Of a stretch of DNA of 30,482 bases, positions 16,474-23,599 are shown in pieces. The notes beneath the pieces are model-generated. The model saw nothing but the letters and a program-made list of their open reading frames with translations. It was not told where the DNA came from and ran no database searches. The stretch comes from Gp7-AA10 sp041483175 (lineage in GTDB: Bacteria > Acidobacteriota > Thermoanaerobaculia > Gp7-AA8): assembly GCA_041483175.1 (NCBI GenBank), contig JBGPFD010000010.1:1-30482 (forward strand). Direction: 5' to 3'. A program made the position numbers and the translations under genes. The first letter of the stretch is position 1; every line of letters starts with the position of its first letter.

Positions 16474-17282
16474 CGCGGGGGCTGCTCGGCCATGGCATCC
16501 GGGAGAAGCGTACGGAAACCGGCCTGCCTCAGGATCTCGTGGATCTCATCTTCGCTGAACTCCGCCAACTGCCGATCTTGGATGTTCACGGCCGGCACCC
16601 TCGAGGCGAAGTCGGCCAGCGGGACGCCAACCGCGTTGCGCTCCTCCGGCGTCGGGGCCAGCGCCCGATTGGCAAGCGCCAGGTAGCTGACCGCCGCGGC
16701 AATGCGCAACAGAACACGGCGGTCCGTCTCCGCCATTTTCTTGATCCAGCGGTTGGCAAATCGGACGTGCTGGATCTCGTCGGCCAGAATGGCTTCCAGG
16801 ACATCGGCGGTCTCCCAGTCTCCAAAGTCGCGCCATTGCCGGATGTGGTCGCCGACCACATCCATCGCGCCAGCTTCGAAGGTCCTGTTCTGGGACGCCA
16901 GCCGCCCCGGAAGATTGTCGATCGCGCAGGTGACGGACCACTCGAATGTGGAGATCGGAAAATCGCCCGTGCGCCCGCCCATCTGCTCCAAGCGCCGGTT
17001 CAGCGCCGCGACGTGCCGCGATTCGTCCCAGCATTGCCGGGCCAGCTCCAGCCGTAACTCCCAAGGGGCATCAGGGAATTCAGCCAGACAGTCCGCCGCG
17101 ATGTCCAGGCTGGTGATTTCATTGCTCATGTGGCGGTGCACCGACTCACGCCGACCGATTTCCGTGGCCGGGTCGTATTCATGCAGATCGTGATCGCGGC
17201 GGACGACCGTGAAGCAGTCGTCTCGAGCCGGCTCTTCGCGGAAGCGAACACCGTTATATTCAAAGTATCCGATGCGTTCCAT
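16470..17282 (-). CDS. Ferritin-like diiron protein (DUF455/MiaE-like), copy B
   Basis: A 270-residue paralogue of the 15763-16473 product. It has an intact ligand set: Glu55 (MSNEITSLD), ExxH 87-90 (CWDESRHV), Glu136 (NRTFEAGAMD) and ExxH 169-172 (ADEIQHVRFANRW). A 35-residue N-terminal extension (YFEYNGVRFREEPARDD) and a C-terminal segment with FSEDEIHEILRQAGF differ from copy C. The two may form a heteromer in which each binds iron. It lies 6 bases after the 17289-17810 gene. Whether the substrate is the RiPP precursor cannot be read from sequence. Confidence 0.85.
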   Translation of the reverse strand: MERIGYFEYNGVRFREEPARDDCFTVVRRDHDLHEYDPATEIGRRESVHRHMSNEITSLDIAADCLAEFPDAPWELRLELARQCWDESRHVAALNRRLEQMGGRTGDFPISTFEWSVTCAIDNLPGRLASQNRTFEAGAMDVVGDHIRQWRDFGDWETADVLEAILADEIQHVRFANRWIKKMAETDRRVLLRIAAAVSYLALANRALAPTPEERNAVGVPLADFASRVPAVNIQDRQLAEFSEDEIHEILRQAGFRTLLPDAMAEQPPR

Positions 17283-17288
17283 CGCCGA

Positions 17289-17810
17289 TCACCTCGCGGA
17301 CAAGATCGGAACCATCTGCTCGTGCCGATGCCGTAGATCGCCGAGCTCCGCTGCGGCAATCTTGAGCCGGCGGCGCACTGCGTCGCCCTCCTGCCGCATA
17401 CGCGTGACGTCCCTGCGAATGCGGTCGATGATCACCAGCGAGGGCTCGTCGAGCACATGATCGGTCTCGGCCAGATACGCGTCGTACGACTGATCGAGAC
17501 CGGACAGAAGAATGTCATAGAGAGCATGCAGGCGATCGGCTGTGGGATCCAGGCGCGACACCTCGTCTAGCAGATCGACGTACGCTTTGGCCGGCGCCAG
17601 CGAATACTGCTCCCGCTGGCGTAATTCAAAGGTGCGTTTGCCGAGCGAATCGGCATGTTGGGCGAAGTCCCAGATGTGACGTCCAAACACGATCTTGACT
17701 TCCATTTCGGGGGTGGTCGGAGTCCAGCCTGCTGTGATTTCCATCAGGCGAACCGCGACATAGCGAAAATTGGCGATCTTTTGCGCGCGGTCAGCAACGG
17801 TCAGAGACAT
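17289..17810 (-). CDS. Probable ferritin-like helical protein, copy A (small, divergent)
   Basis: A 173-residue, mostly helical protein. It opens with KIANFRYVAVRLMEITAGW and PTTPEMEVKIVFGRHIWDFAQHADSLGKR, where Glu37, His45 and His52 could be metal ligands. AETDH (ExxH at 115-118) follows, then a Lys/Arg-rich helix. The fold looks like half of a ferritin-type bundle. The gene sits directly before two DUF455-like genes, suggesting a three-protein assembly. Metal binding is plausible but not certain. It overlaps the end of the HprK-like gene by 20 bases. Confidence 0.65.
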   Translation of the reverse strand: MSLTVADRAQKIANFRYVAVRLMEITAGWTPTTPEMEVKIVFGRHIWDFAQHADSLGKRTFELRQREQYSLAPAKAYVDLLDEVSRLDPTADRLHALYDILLSGLDQSYDAYLAETDHVLDEPSLVIIDRIRRDVTRMRQEGDAVRRRLKIAAAELGDLRHRHEQMVPILSAR

Positions 17811-18798
17811 ACGAGGCCAGGACCTCCTCGATCAACCCGGCAGTTTCGTCAGGATCTGCCGGCGAAAGATGAAAGATTGGCGTTGTGGAGCACAACTTTA
17901 TCATCTGGAATATCCGGCGTGTAGAACCTGCGCCTGCCAGCGAGGTGGCCAGAGGTTGCAACATCGAAACTTCTTCATTGCCAGGTGCCTGCACGCGCTC
18001 GAGCGACGGGCGATCACCAAAGGGCTTCAGGAAAATGATGGTCCTCAATGGAACCGGTTGCGCCGGAGCCGAAACGAATTCCCTAATCCCCAACCGCATC
18101 ACGCCGTCTTCATCCGGAGTGCGAAGACGTTGATTGACGATCGAGCGAACACGGGCGGCGGCAGGCCCCGGCTTGATGGACACCGGCCTGGCGAACGGCA
18201 GAATACGGCCGGTTGCCGGCTCGTAGATCGCGGTCTCGTCTCCGAGCACCTTGTGACCGCGCACGGAAAGGGCAAGGGCGGTCGTGGTCTTACCGCTTCC
18301 TTTCGGTCCGACCAGCAGCAGACCCCGTCCGTTCACCTCCACGGTCGCGGCGTGCAGAAAAATGACATCTTCGCGCTTTCGCAGAAGCCGGAGAAAAATC
18401 AGGTGCGACAAAATGCGCCGCCACCGCGGCACCTTCCGGAAAAGGCAGGTTTGGCCTTCAAAGATGAACAGCGGCTCGGGGTCATTTCCCAGCGAGATCA
18501 TCGGACGCGCGCTGCTGGAGCGGGGATGCGCTCGAAGCGGAATGTCGGGGGATGCGAAGCTGAGGAGGAACGAGAGCGGATCGCGAAGCGTATCGTACTC
18601 GACGGTCATCTCTCCGAATTGATCCTGCCGTTCGGCGGTCACAGAAACCGACATGGCCATCGACGATGGTGGACCGTCAGCGGTACACCCGAAGAGAGAC
18701 GCAAACTCAGTGAGTAGAAGAGGATCGTCGCAGTGAATCGTCAGATCGACGTCTGCGATACGAAAGCGATCGGAAGTAAGCTTTAGGGAAGCCGGCAT
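17791..18798 (-). CDS. HPr kinase-related P-loop kinase (HprK-like)
   Basis: A 335-residue protein with an HprK C-terminal fold: FLHAATVEVNGRGLLLVG then GPKGSGKTTTALALS (Walker A, about residues 164-178), and HKVLGDETAIY, where HprK has its catalytic Asp/DD motif. No HPr or phosphotransferase genes are nearby. HprK-related kinases encoded next to PqqD-like proteins are a known genomic association, and in the paeninodin lasso pathway such a kinase phosphorylates the precursor peptide. It is therefore likely to phosphorylate Ser/Thr of the peptide encoded just upstream. ATG 18798 is preferred: the frame extends to a GTG at 18843, but that would place the hairpin at 18822-18843 inside the gene. 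Confidence 0.82.
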   Translation of the reverse strand: MPASLKLTSDRFRIADVDLTIHCDDPLLLTEFASLFGCTADGPPSSMAMSVSVTAERQDQFGEMTVEYDTLRDPLSFLLSFASPDIPLRAHPRSSSARPMISLGNDPEPLFIFEGQTCLFRKVPRWRRILSHLIFLRLLRKREDVIFLHAATVEVNGRGLLLVGPKGSGKTTTALALSVRGHKVLGDETAIYEPATGRILPFARPVSIKPGPAAARVRSIVNQRLRTPDEDGVMRLGIREFVSAPAQPVPLRTIIFLKPFGDRPSLERVQAPGNEEVSMLQPLATSLAGAGSTRRIFQMIKLCSTTPIFHLSPADPDETAGLIEEVLASYVSDRC

Positions 18799-18821
18799 AG
18801 AGCGTGTGGCGCGGAAGCGAT

Positions 18822-18843
18822 GTGTGGCGCGAAAACGCCACAC
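18822..18843 (-). terminator. Intercistronic hairpin between peptide gene and kinase gene
   Basis: GTGTGGCG (18822-18829) and CGCCACAC (18836-18843) form a perfect 8-bp stem with a 6-base loop, 25 bases after the peptide stop codon. No U-tract follows in the transcript, so it is not a standard intrinsic terminator. It could attenuate or process the message so that the precursor is made in excess over the enzymes, as is common in RiPP operons. GTGTGGCGCG also occurs as a direct repeat at 18804. Confidence 0.5.
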
Positions 18844-18867
18844 GCCCTCGATCGCCGGGTCAACTCA

Positions 18868-19017
18868 TCAGCAGGCAGCCCACCAGGTCACCATCGCCTG
18901 GGTAATCTGAAACGTGTTGAGGATCTCGCGCTCCGTCATGACCTTCACTTGCGGAGTCTCGTATGACGGTCGATCCTTCTGGCTCGTTTCGGGGCGGACA
19001 TTCTCTGTTTCTCGCAT
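18868..19017 (-). CDS. Candidate RiPP precursor peptide, 49 aa, C-terminal Cys
   Basis: The frame runs from ATG 19017 to TGA 18868, preceded by GGAAG at good spacing. The first 36 residues are polar and leader-like, with YETPQV at 19-24 (a YxxP motif as in leaders bound by PqqD/B1-type RRE proteins) and MTEREILNTF at 27-36. The last 13 residues are QITQAMVTWWAAC, without acidic residues. Cys49 is the last residue and Thr44 stands five residues before it. An adjacent RRE protein, a cysteine-decarboxylase-like flavoprotein and an HprK-like kinase support a modified peptide. A lasso peptide is unlikely: there is no Asp/Glu acceptor in the presumed core and no transglutaminase-like B2 protease nearby. 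The leader/core boundary is unknown. Confidence 0.78.
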   Translation of the reverse strand: MRETENVRPETSQKDRPSYETPQVKVMTEREILNTFQITQAMVTWWAAC

Positions 19018-19041
19018 CAGTCTTCCTTCACTTTCTCCGCT

Positions 19042-19317
19042 CTACGCGGGCACTTCACTTCGCCGCGAAAGAAGCCCGAGTTGCTCGAGCTCTTCCACTG
19101 CAACTTTTACGTCTGTCTCCGCTCGACCGCGATCCACGTCGCTGAATTCACCTTCCAGGCTTTCGGCAATCTGAGTCATCGACCGGGCGCCATCGCAATG
19201 TCGCCAGACGAAGGCCATGGTGGGATTCAGCACGTAGAATTTCGACGATTCCGGATCAAAAAGCATCAGATCCTTCTGCAGGGGCGCTTCCTCAATACGC
19301 GGATTCCGTATCAGCAT
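19042..19317 (-). CDS. PqqD-like RiPP recognition element protein
   Basis: A 91-residue stand-alone PqqD-family protein: a beta-strand region (LMLFDPESSKFYVLNPTMAFVWRHCDGARSM) followed by helices (IAESLEGEFSDVDRGRAETDVKVAVEELEQLGLL). This is the winged-helix-like RRE fold that grips the leader of a precursor peptide and hands it to the enzymes. Its gene lies 24 bases upstream of the 49-aa peptide gene, between it and the flavoprotein gene. Its likely ligand is the YETPQV region of that peptide. Confidence 0.92.
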   Translation of the reverse strand: MLIRNPRIEEAPLQKDLMLFDPESSKFYVLNPTMAFVWRHCDGARSMTQIAESLEGEFSDVDRGRAETDVKVAVEELEQLGLLSRRSEVPA

Positions 19318-19383
19318 TATGCACCGTGGGGTCGAGGCAAACGGTTTGGATGCCGCAATACTAGGCGGTGCCGCCAGTTCCCG

Positions 19384-19995
19384 TCAAGAGTCCCCCTCCC
19401 GACGAACTCGGGCAAACGATGGGTTGTGGAGGGCGGCCGACATCCTCGCCAGCAGCGTGGGCATCGGAAAAGGCTCGGAAACCTCGGACAGACCCTCCCG
19501 GGTGGCGACCTCGATTGCCGAGATCATGGGGAGCACTTCATAGCCGTCATTACGAAGCGAAGCGACATTGCGCTGCACCGCGGGATGGTTCCACATGGCT
19601 TGATTCGTCACCGGGACAAAAAATACCGGGCACTCGGCGGCCAGAATCAACGCCGAGATCAGCTCGTCGGCGATTCCCCCCGCCACTTTGCCGAGGATGT
19701 TCACGGTTGCCGGATAGACGATGATCAGGTCAGCGGATAGCGACAACTCGATGTGGGGAACATAGATCCCCTCCGCCGCATCATCATTCTCCACGAACAC
19801 GGGATGGCGGCTGGCCACTTCGACCGCGTATGTCGATGTCATTTTGGTGGCCGCGCGAGACAGAACGACTTGCACGTCATCAGCGATGTGCCTGAGCAGC
19901 GACAGGACGAAGCCGGGGATGGCGTAGGACTGAAAGCCCCCGGCAGCGCACAGCACAATCTTCTTCAGCCGTTGCTTCTGTCCGTCGGCAGCCAT
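19384..19995 (-). CDS. HFCD-family flavoprotein, EpiD/CoaC-like cysteine decarboxylase
   Basis: A 203-residue flavoprotein of the homo-oligomeric flavin-containing Cys decarboxylase family. The FMN-binding start is KKIVLCAAGG. The active-site His81 lies in VPHIELSLSADL, and the Asn-containing motif YPATVNILGKVAGGIADEL at 94-112 corresponds to PASANT in EpiD. PVTNQAMW (128-135) stands at the PxMNxxMW clamp, with Thr in place of the usual Met. CoaC acts on phosphopantothenoylcysteine; EpiD, MrsD and CypD oxidatively decarboxylate a C-terminal Cys of a peptide. No CoaB half is attached. The nearby peptide ending in Cys points to the peptide role. It begins 1 base after the AsnB-like stop. Confidence 0.88.
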   Translation of the reverse strand: MAADGQKQRLKKIVLCAAGGFQSYAIPGFVLSLLRHIADDVQVVLSRAATKMTSTYAVEVASRHPVFVENDDAAEGIYVPHIELSLSADLIIVYPATVNILGKVAGGIADELISALILAAECPVFFVPVTNQAMWNHPAVQRNVASLRNDGYEVLPMISAIEVATREGLSEVSEPFPMPTLLARMSAALHNPSFARVRREGDS

Positions 19996-19996
19996 G

Positions 19997-21910
19997 TCAC
20001 ATCGTTACACTGAATTCATCCCGCCAGGCGGCGACAGCAAATAACCGCCAGATCGCTCGAACATCATCATGTCGCCCGCGGTCGTAATCATCGACGAATT
20101 GCGCCAGTGCCTGTTGCTCAAAGAGTGGCAGGCTGACGAACGACGGGTCGCGAATGGCCTCGCGCACCAGATCGGCGAAACGGCCGCTGATCAGAATATT
20201 GTCGGGCGTGGCAAACCCCATCCGATCTTTTCGCTCGGTGACTGCCGGTGGAAGCAGCGTACGGCCAATGTCTCGAAGAATGCGCTTTCGGTCACCGTTG
20301 CCGACCTTGAACTCCGCCGGCAGGGAGAAGGCGTACTCCACGATCCGGTGATCCATGTAGGGCACGCGCGCCTCAACCGAATGAGCCATGGCGTTCTTGT
20401 CGGTATAGGAAAGTACGATCTTCACATTGCCCCAGCGGGTGGCATCATAGAGCATTCGATTTACCAGCGACCGATCGCGACTGTAATCAATCGACTCTCC
20501 AGCGACCCGGCTTCCGTTCAGCCATGCATACGAGTGTCGCCGAAACCTTCGAAGCAGAGGCGCGCCGAAAAAGTCGAACAAGACTCCGGGTGAAGAGCGT
20601 CCCTGCCGTCGAGCGATGGCATGCAGTTCCCCCAGCAGGCGACCCAGGCGGACGTCGCGCGCGAAGTCGATGAGCAGCGCGCGCTGATAGGGGGCGTAAC
20701 CGGCGAGCACCTCATCCGAACCCTCGCCATCCAAAACCACAGTCACCCCATGCTCCTTGCAAAGCTCGAACACTCGATATTGAGCCAGGGCCGGCAGTGC
20801 CAGCGGCGGCTCCTCGAGCGTGCGCATCACGCGGCGGGCGTTGGCTGCCAACCATTCCGGGTCGAGCGTCGTCTCGTGATGCTCGAGGTTCGGCCGCGTT
20901 CTGACGATTGCGTCGACATATGGGAGCTCGCACCAGCGCGGAGCGCGCTCGCGAAACCCGAACGAAAAGGTGGGCAGCGAATCGGATGTCGATTCCGAGA
21001 GAAGGGCCGCCAGGACACCGGAATCGAGCCCGCCGGACAGAAGTGATCCCAGTCGAACGTCGGACTGCTGGTGAGTCCGAACCACATCGCGCAGGAGGTC
21101 TTCGAATTCCTCCCGCACGCTCTGATATTGCGCAACGGAATTCGCGTTGACCGGCCGCGCCACCGTGTCGCGCAGCGTCCAGTACTGCTGGAAGCGCGGC
21201 GACCACTCAGACGGGCCATCCAGGGAAAGCTCCGCCAGCGACGCGGCCGGAACTGAGCGGATGCCTTCGAAGAATGTCTCGTCGTAGCAGGGAAGGCGGT
21301 TGCCGCGCAGATAGCGGGAGAGCAGCGCGACGTTCGCCGCGGCCCGCCCAGTGGCCGCAAGAATCTGCCGTATTTCCGAGGCGAACAGGAATGCGTCGCC
21401 GTCCACGGCCCAGTACAGAGGCTTGATCGCCAGCCGATCCCGGGACAACACCACGCGACGGCGCGCCGGATCCAGAAGCGCGATCGCCCACATTCCGTGC
21501 AAGCGTCGGAAACATTCGCTTCCCCACTCGTTATAAGCGGCCAGCACGACCTCGGTATCACTCTCGCTGTTGAATTCATGACCGGCGCGGCGAAGCTCAT
21601 CGCGAAGTTTGCGAAAGTTATAGATTTCGCCGTTGAAAACCACCCACACACCGCTGCGCGCGCTGCGCATCGGCTGCGCGGCCCGCTCACTCAGATCGAT
21701 GATCTTCAGTCGCCGAAAAGCCAGACCGACGACTCCGGGCTTGCCACGCAACTCTCCGGCCGTATCCGACGCCAACGCCTCGCTGCCATCCCAGACCAGA
21801 AACCGCTCGCCGTCAGGCCCGCGATGTCTGATCGGTGCATGCATGCACTCCAGCGTTGACGCTAAATCGTCACTCGGGTGGAGCGTGAGGATGCCGCTAA
21901 TTCCGCACAC
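19997..21910 (-). CDS. asnB: Asparagine-synthetase-like glutamine amidotransferase
   Basis: A 637-residue protein with both AsnB halves. The class II glutaminase domain has catalytic Cys2 (MCGISG), RHRGPDG at 28-34, NGEIYN at 93-98 and SDTE. The C-terminal ATP-pyrophosphatase domain has SGGLDS at 292-297 and DGEGSDEVLAGY. All glutaminase residues look intact, unlike lasso cyclases (McjC-type), whose N-domain is usually degraded. It should therefore be able to use glutamine to amidate a carboxylate. It starts at a GTG with a weak ribosome binding site and heads the minus-strand operon, so the target may be the peptide, for example a side-chain or terminal carboxyl group. A role in sugar or cell-envelope amidation cannot be excluded. 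Confidence 0.9.
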   Translation of the reverse strand: MCGISGILTLHPSDDLASTLECMHAPIRHRGPDGERFLVWDGSEALASDTAGELRGKPGVVGLAFRRLKIIDLSERAAQPMRSARSGVWVVFNGEIYNFRKLRDELRRAGHEFNSESDTEVVLAAYNEWGSECFRRLHGMWAIALLDPARRRVVLSRDRLAIKPLYWAVDGDAFLFASEIRQILAATGRAAANVALLSRYLRGNRLPCYDETFFEGIRSVPAASLAELSLDGPSEWSPRFQQYWTLRDTVARPVNANSVAQYQSVREEFEDLLRDVVRTHQQSDVRLGSLLSGGLDSGVLAALLSESTSDSLPTFSFGFRERAPRWCELPYVDAIVRTRPNLEHHETTLDPEWLAANARRVMRTLEEPPLALPALAQYRVFELCKEHGVTVVLDGEGSDEVLAGYAPYQRALLIDFARDVRLGRLLGELHAIARRQGRSSPGVLFDFFGAPLLRRFRRHSYAWLNGSRVAGESIDYSRDRSLVNRMLYDATRWGNVKIVLSYTDKNAMAHSVEARVPYMDHRIVEYAFSLPAEFKVGNGDRKRILRDIGRTLLPPAVTERKDRMGFATPDNILISGRFADLVREAIRDPSFVSLPLFEQQALAQFVDDYDRGRHDDVRAIWRLFAVAAWRDEFSVTM

Positions 21911-21938
21911 GATTCTTTAGCGTACTATTCTCCACCGT
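21900..21938. promoter_or_regulatory. Short divergent intergenic region, candidate bidirectional promoter
   Basis: Only 28 bases separate the GTG of the amidotransferase gene and the TTG of the nucleotidyltransferase gene. TACTAT at 21923-21928 resembles a -10 box for the plus strand, and its complement TAGTA(C) could serve the minus strand with a weak TTCGAT 17 bases upstream. Transcripts would have almost no leader. The matches are weak, and the true starts may differ. Confidence 0.25.
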
Positions 21939-22973
21939 TTGGAAATCGAACTGCCAGAGAATTTCTGGCCGGTCATTGCATCGGCGGCCGGAACTGCATG
22001 GCCACCCCACGGCGGCGAGGAAGCGCACCGATTCGTTGAACAGTGCGCGTCGGAAGGGGCGCTGCCCCTGCTGTTTGTGAGTCCCTCGCCTTCCACAGTC
22101 ACAGACGAGTTGAATGGCTGGCGGGCTTTCGATGCGGCGAACCGGCATCGCACCGTCACCCTGACACGAACGATCTCCGGCCTGCCCTCGCTGCTGGGTG
22201 AAGAGTTCATCCTTCTGAAAGGAAGCGACGTCGCCAACCGCCTCTATTCGTCACCGGAGCTTCGGCCGATGGGCGACATCGACGTGCTGGTTCCTCTCCA
22301 GGCCATCGACGGAATCACGCGGCGCATGATCTCGAAAGGGCTACGGCCGCGCTACACACGGTTGACGCATTTCTCGCGGCGAAATCCCGATCTGGCGTTC
22401 GATCTAGGGGTGGTTACTCTCGAAGTGCACCACAGCATCGTGCACCGCGCGTCCGCGCGCATCGACTACGCAGCGTTGTGGAGGGCTCGCGCCCGGACGT
22501 CGGTGGCCGGAGTCGATCTGTGGCGCCTCGCCGATGCCGACGCTCTGATTGCAGCTGCTCTCACCATCGCCAAAGACAATCTGGCCGCTCCTCTGATCCG
22601 ATATCTCGATTTGTGGCTGATACTGAGAGATCAGCCGCAGCTGGCGGCTGAGGCAATGGCTCGCGCCCGGGACTGGCGCGTGGAGAACGCGGTTTATGCC
22701 ATTCTGCGGATCGCCTCGACGTTGTTTCCGCAGTTCCGCCTATCCATTGAATCTCGCCCCTCGCTGGAACGGCTGATCGTGTCGCGCTGCGGCCAACACG
22801 TCAGCGATGCTCGGCGAATCCCGTGTCTGACACGTCTATGGCGCAAATACTGGCTGCTGGACAGAATCGATCTGAGAGTGCGGTACTTCGCCGCTATCAC
22901 CACCGCTGCAGCATACGGCTTGTGGCGCCGCTCCGAACTCGAATCCCCCTCTGGTAGACTACCGCCATCCTGA
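21939..22973 (+). CDS. Nucleotidyltransferase-fold family protein (PF14907-like)
   Basis: A 344-residue protein with the nucleotidyltransferase-fold pattern FILLKGSDVANRLYSSPELRPMGDIDVLVPL (KGSD at 94-97, GDIDVLV at 112-118). Members of this family are often encoded next to HprK-like kinases, PqqD-like proteins and AsnB-like enzymes, but no reaction is established. Possibilities are nucleotidylation of the peptide or an immunity/tailoring role. The start is a TTG only 28 bases from the divergent gene, with no in-frame ATG close by, so the N-terminus is uncertain. The stop overlaps the next gene's probable CTG start. Confidence 0.8.
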   Translation: MEIELPENFWPVIASAAGTAWPPHGGEEAHRFVEQCASEGALPLLFVSPSPSTVTDELNGWRAFDAANRHRTVTLTRTISGLPSLLGEEFILLKGSDVANRLYSSPELRPMGDIDVLVPLQAIDGITRRMISKGLRPRYTRLTHFSRRNPDLAFDLGVVTLEVHHSIVHRASARIDYAALWRARARTSVAGVDLWRLADADALIAAALTIAKDNLAAPLIRYLDLWLILRDQPQLAAEAMARARDWRVENAVYAILRIASTLFPQFRLSIESRPSLERLIVSRCGQHVSDARRIPCLTRLWRKYWLLDRIDLRVRYFAAITTAAAYGLWRRSELESPSGRLPPS

Positions 22974-23599
22974 CACCTCCTTTCATTGAGATCGCTCGGG
23001 CGGGAGTCTTTTTCGTTTTTCTCCTGCTGGGCTTCGCGGCGGCCACGCGTGATCAGGACAAGCGCCGGCGACGGATTTCGATTCTGATCGTCTACTCGGT
23101 CGCCGTGAGCGCGGCGGGTGCTGTCGCTGAACGTGACGCCTGGCCTTTCTCGGTATATCCGGTTTACGGGCGCATCCCGGACGTTCGTGAACCCGAGAGT
23201 CTGGTCGAGCCGCGAGTGGTCAATTCTCGAGGCGTGGAGGACGTCATCGATCCGATGAGCTTTGCTCCGCTTCCGATGATCGTCATGGAGGGATGGTTCG
23301 GATCGAATTTCCTTCGACTGAAAGAGGCTGACCAACGCCAGGCAGCGGCGTTTCTCCTCAACATGGCTGAAGAGGAACGCCGGCGCGCCTGCAGCGGCAA
23401 ACGGCGTCATGGTGAGAGCATCCTCGGAGCGTTCACAGCTCCGCAGGAACTCACGTCCAATGCATTTCGCCGACCGGCGGCCGAATGCGCCGGACCACTC
23501 CGCGCGCTCTTGCTTTACGACACATCCTGGATTCCTGTGGAGCGGTTTCGGGATACACAGCGTGTAACGCGCAGGCTGATCTACAGCTACTGCCAGTGA
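22970..23599 (+). CDS. SdpA-like two-TM partner protein, copy 3 (non-ATG start)
   Basis: From CTG 22970 the product has 209 residues, matching copies 1 and 2 (208 and 203). The N-terminus holds two helices (about 6-25 and 36-53) around a very basic loop (DKRRRRIS). AERDAWPFSVYPVYG follows (WPF at 58-60), then an extracytoplasmic-type domain with EPESLVEPRVVN. No ATG, GTG or TTG exists in frame between the stop at 22955 and GTG 23102, which lies inside the second helix. The CTG overlaps the upstream TGA. An ATT at 22985 is another option. The stop overlaps the HTTM start (GTGA). Confidence 0.72.
   Translation: MTPPFIEIARAGVFFVFLLLGFAAATRDQDKRRRRISILIVYSVAVSAAGAVAERDAWPFSVYPVYGRIPDVREPESLVEPRVVNSRGVEDVIDPMSFAPLPMIVMEGWFGSNFLRLKEADQRQAAAFLLNMAEEERRRACSGKRRHGESILGAFTAPQELTSNAFRRPAAECAGPLRALLLYDTSWIPVERFRDTQRVTRRLIYSYCQ

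Noticed and set aside
18868..21910. Lasso peptide cluster (AsnB-like, RRE and HprK-like together)
   Set aside because: No transglutaminase-like B2 leader protease, no Asp/Glu ring acceptor in the last 13 residues of the peptide, and the AsnB glutaminase domain is intact.
22974..22984. CACCTCCTTTC, identical to the 16S rRNA 3' end (anti-Shine-Dalgarno)
   Set aside because: Eleven bases by chance in coding DNA; there is no rRNA context and no evidence for a decoy role.
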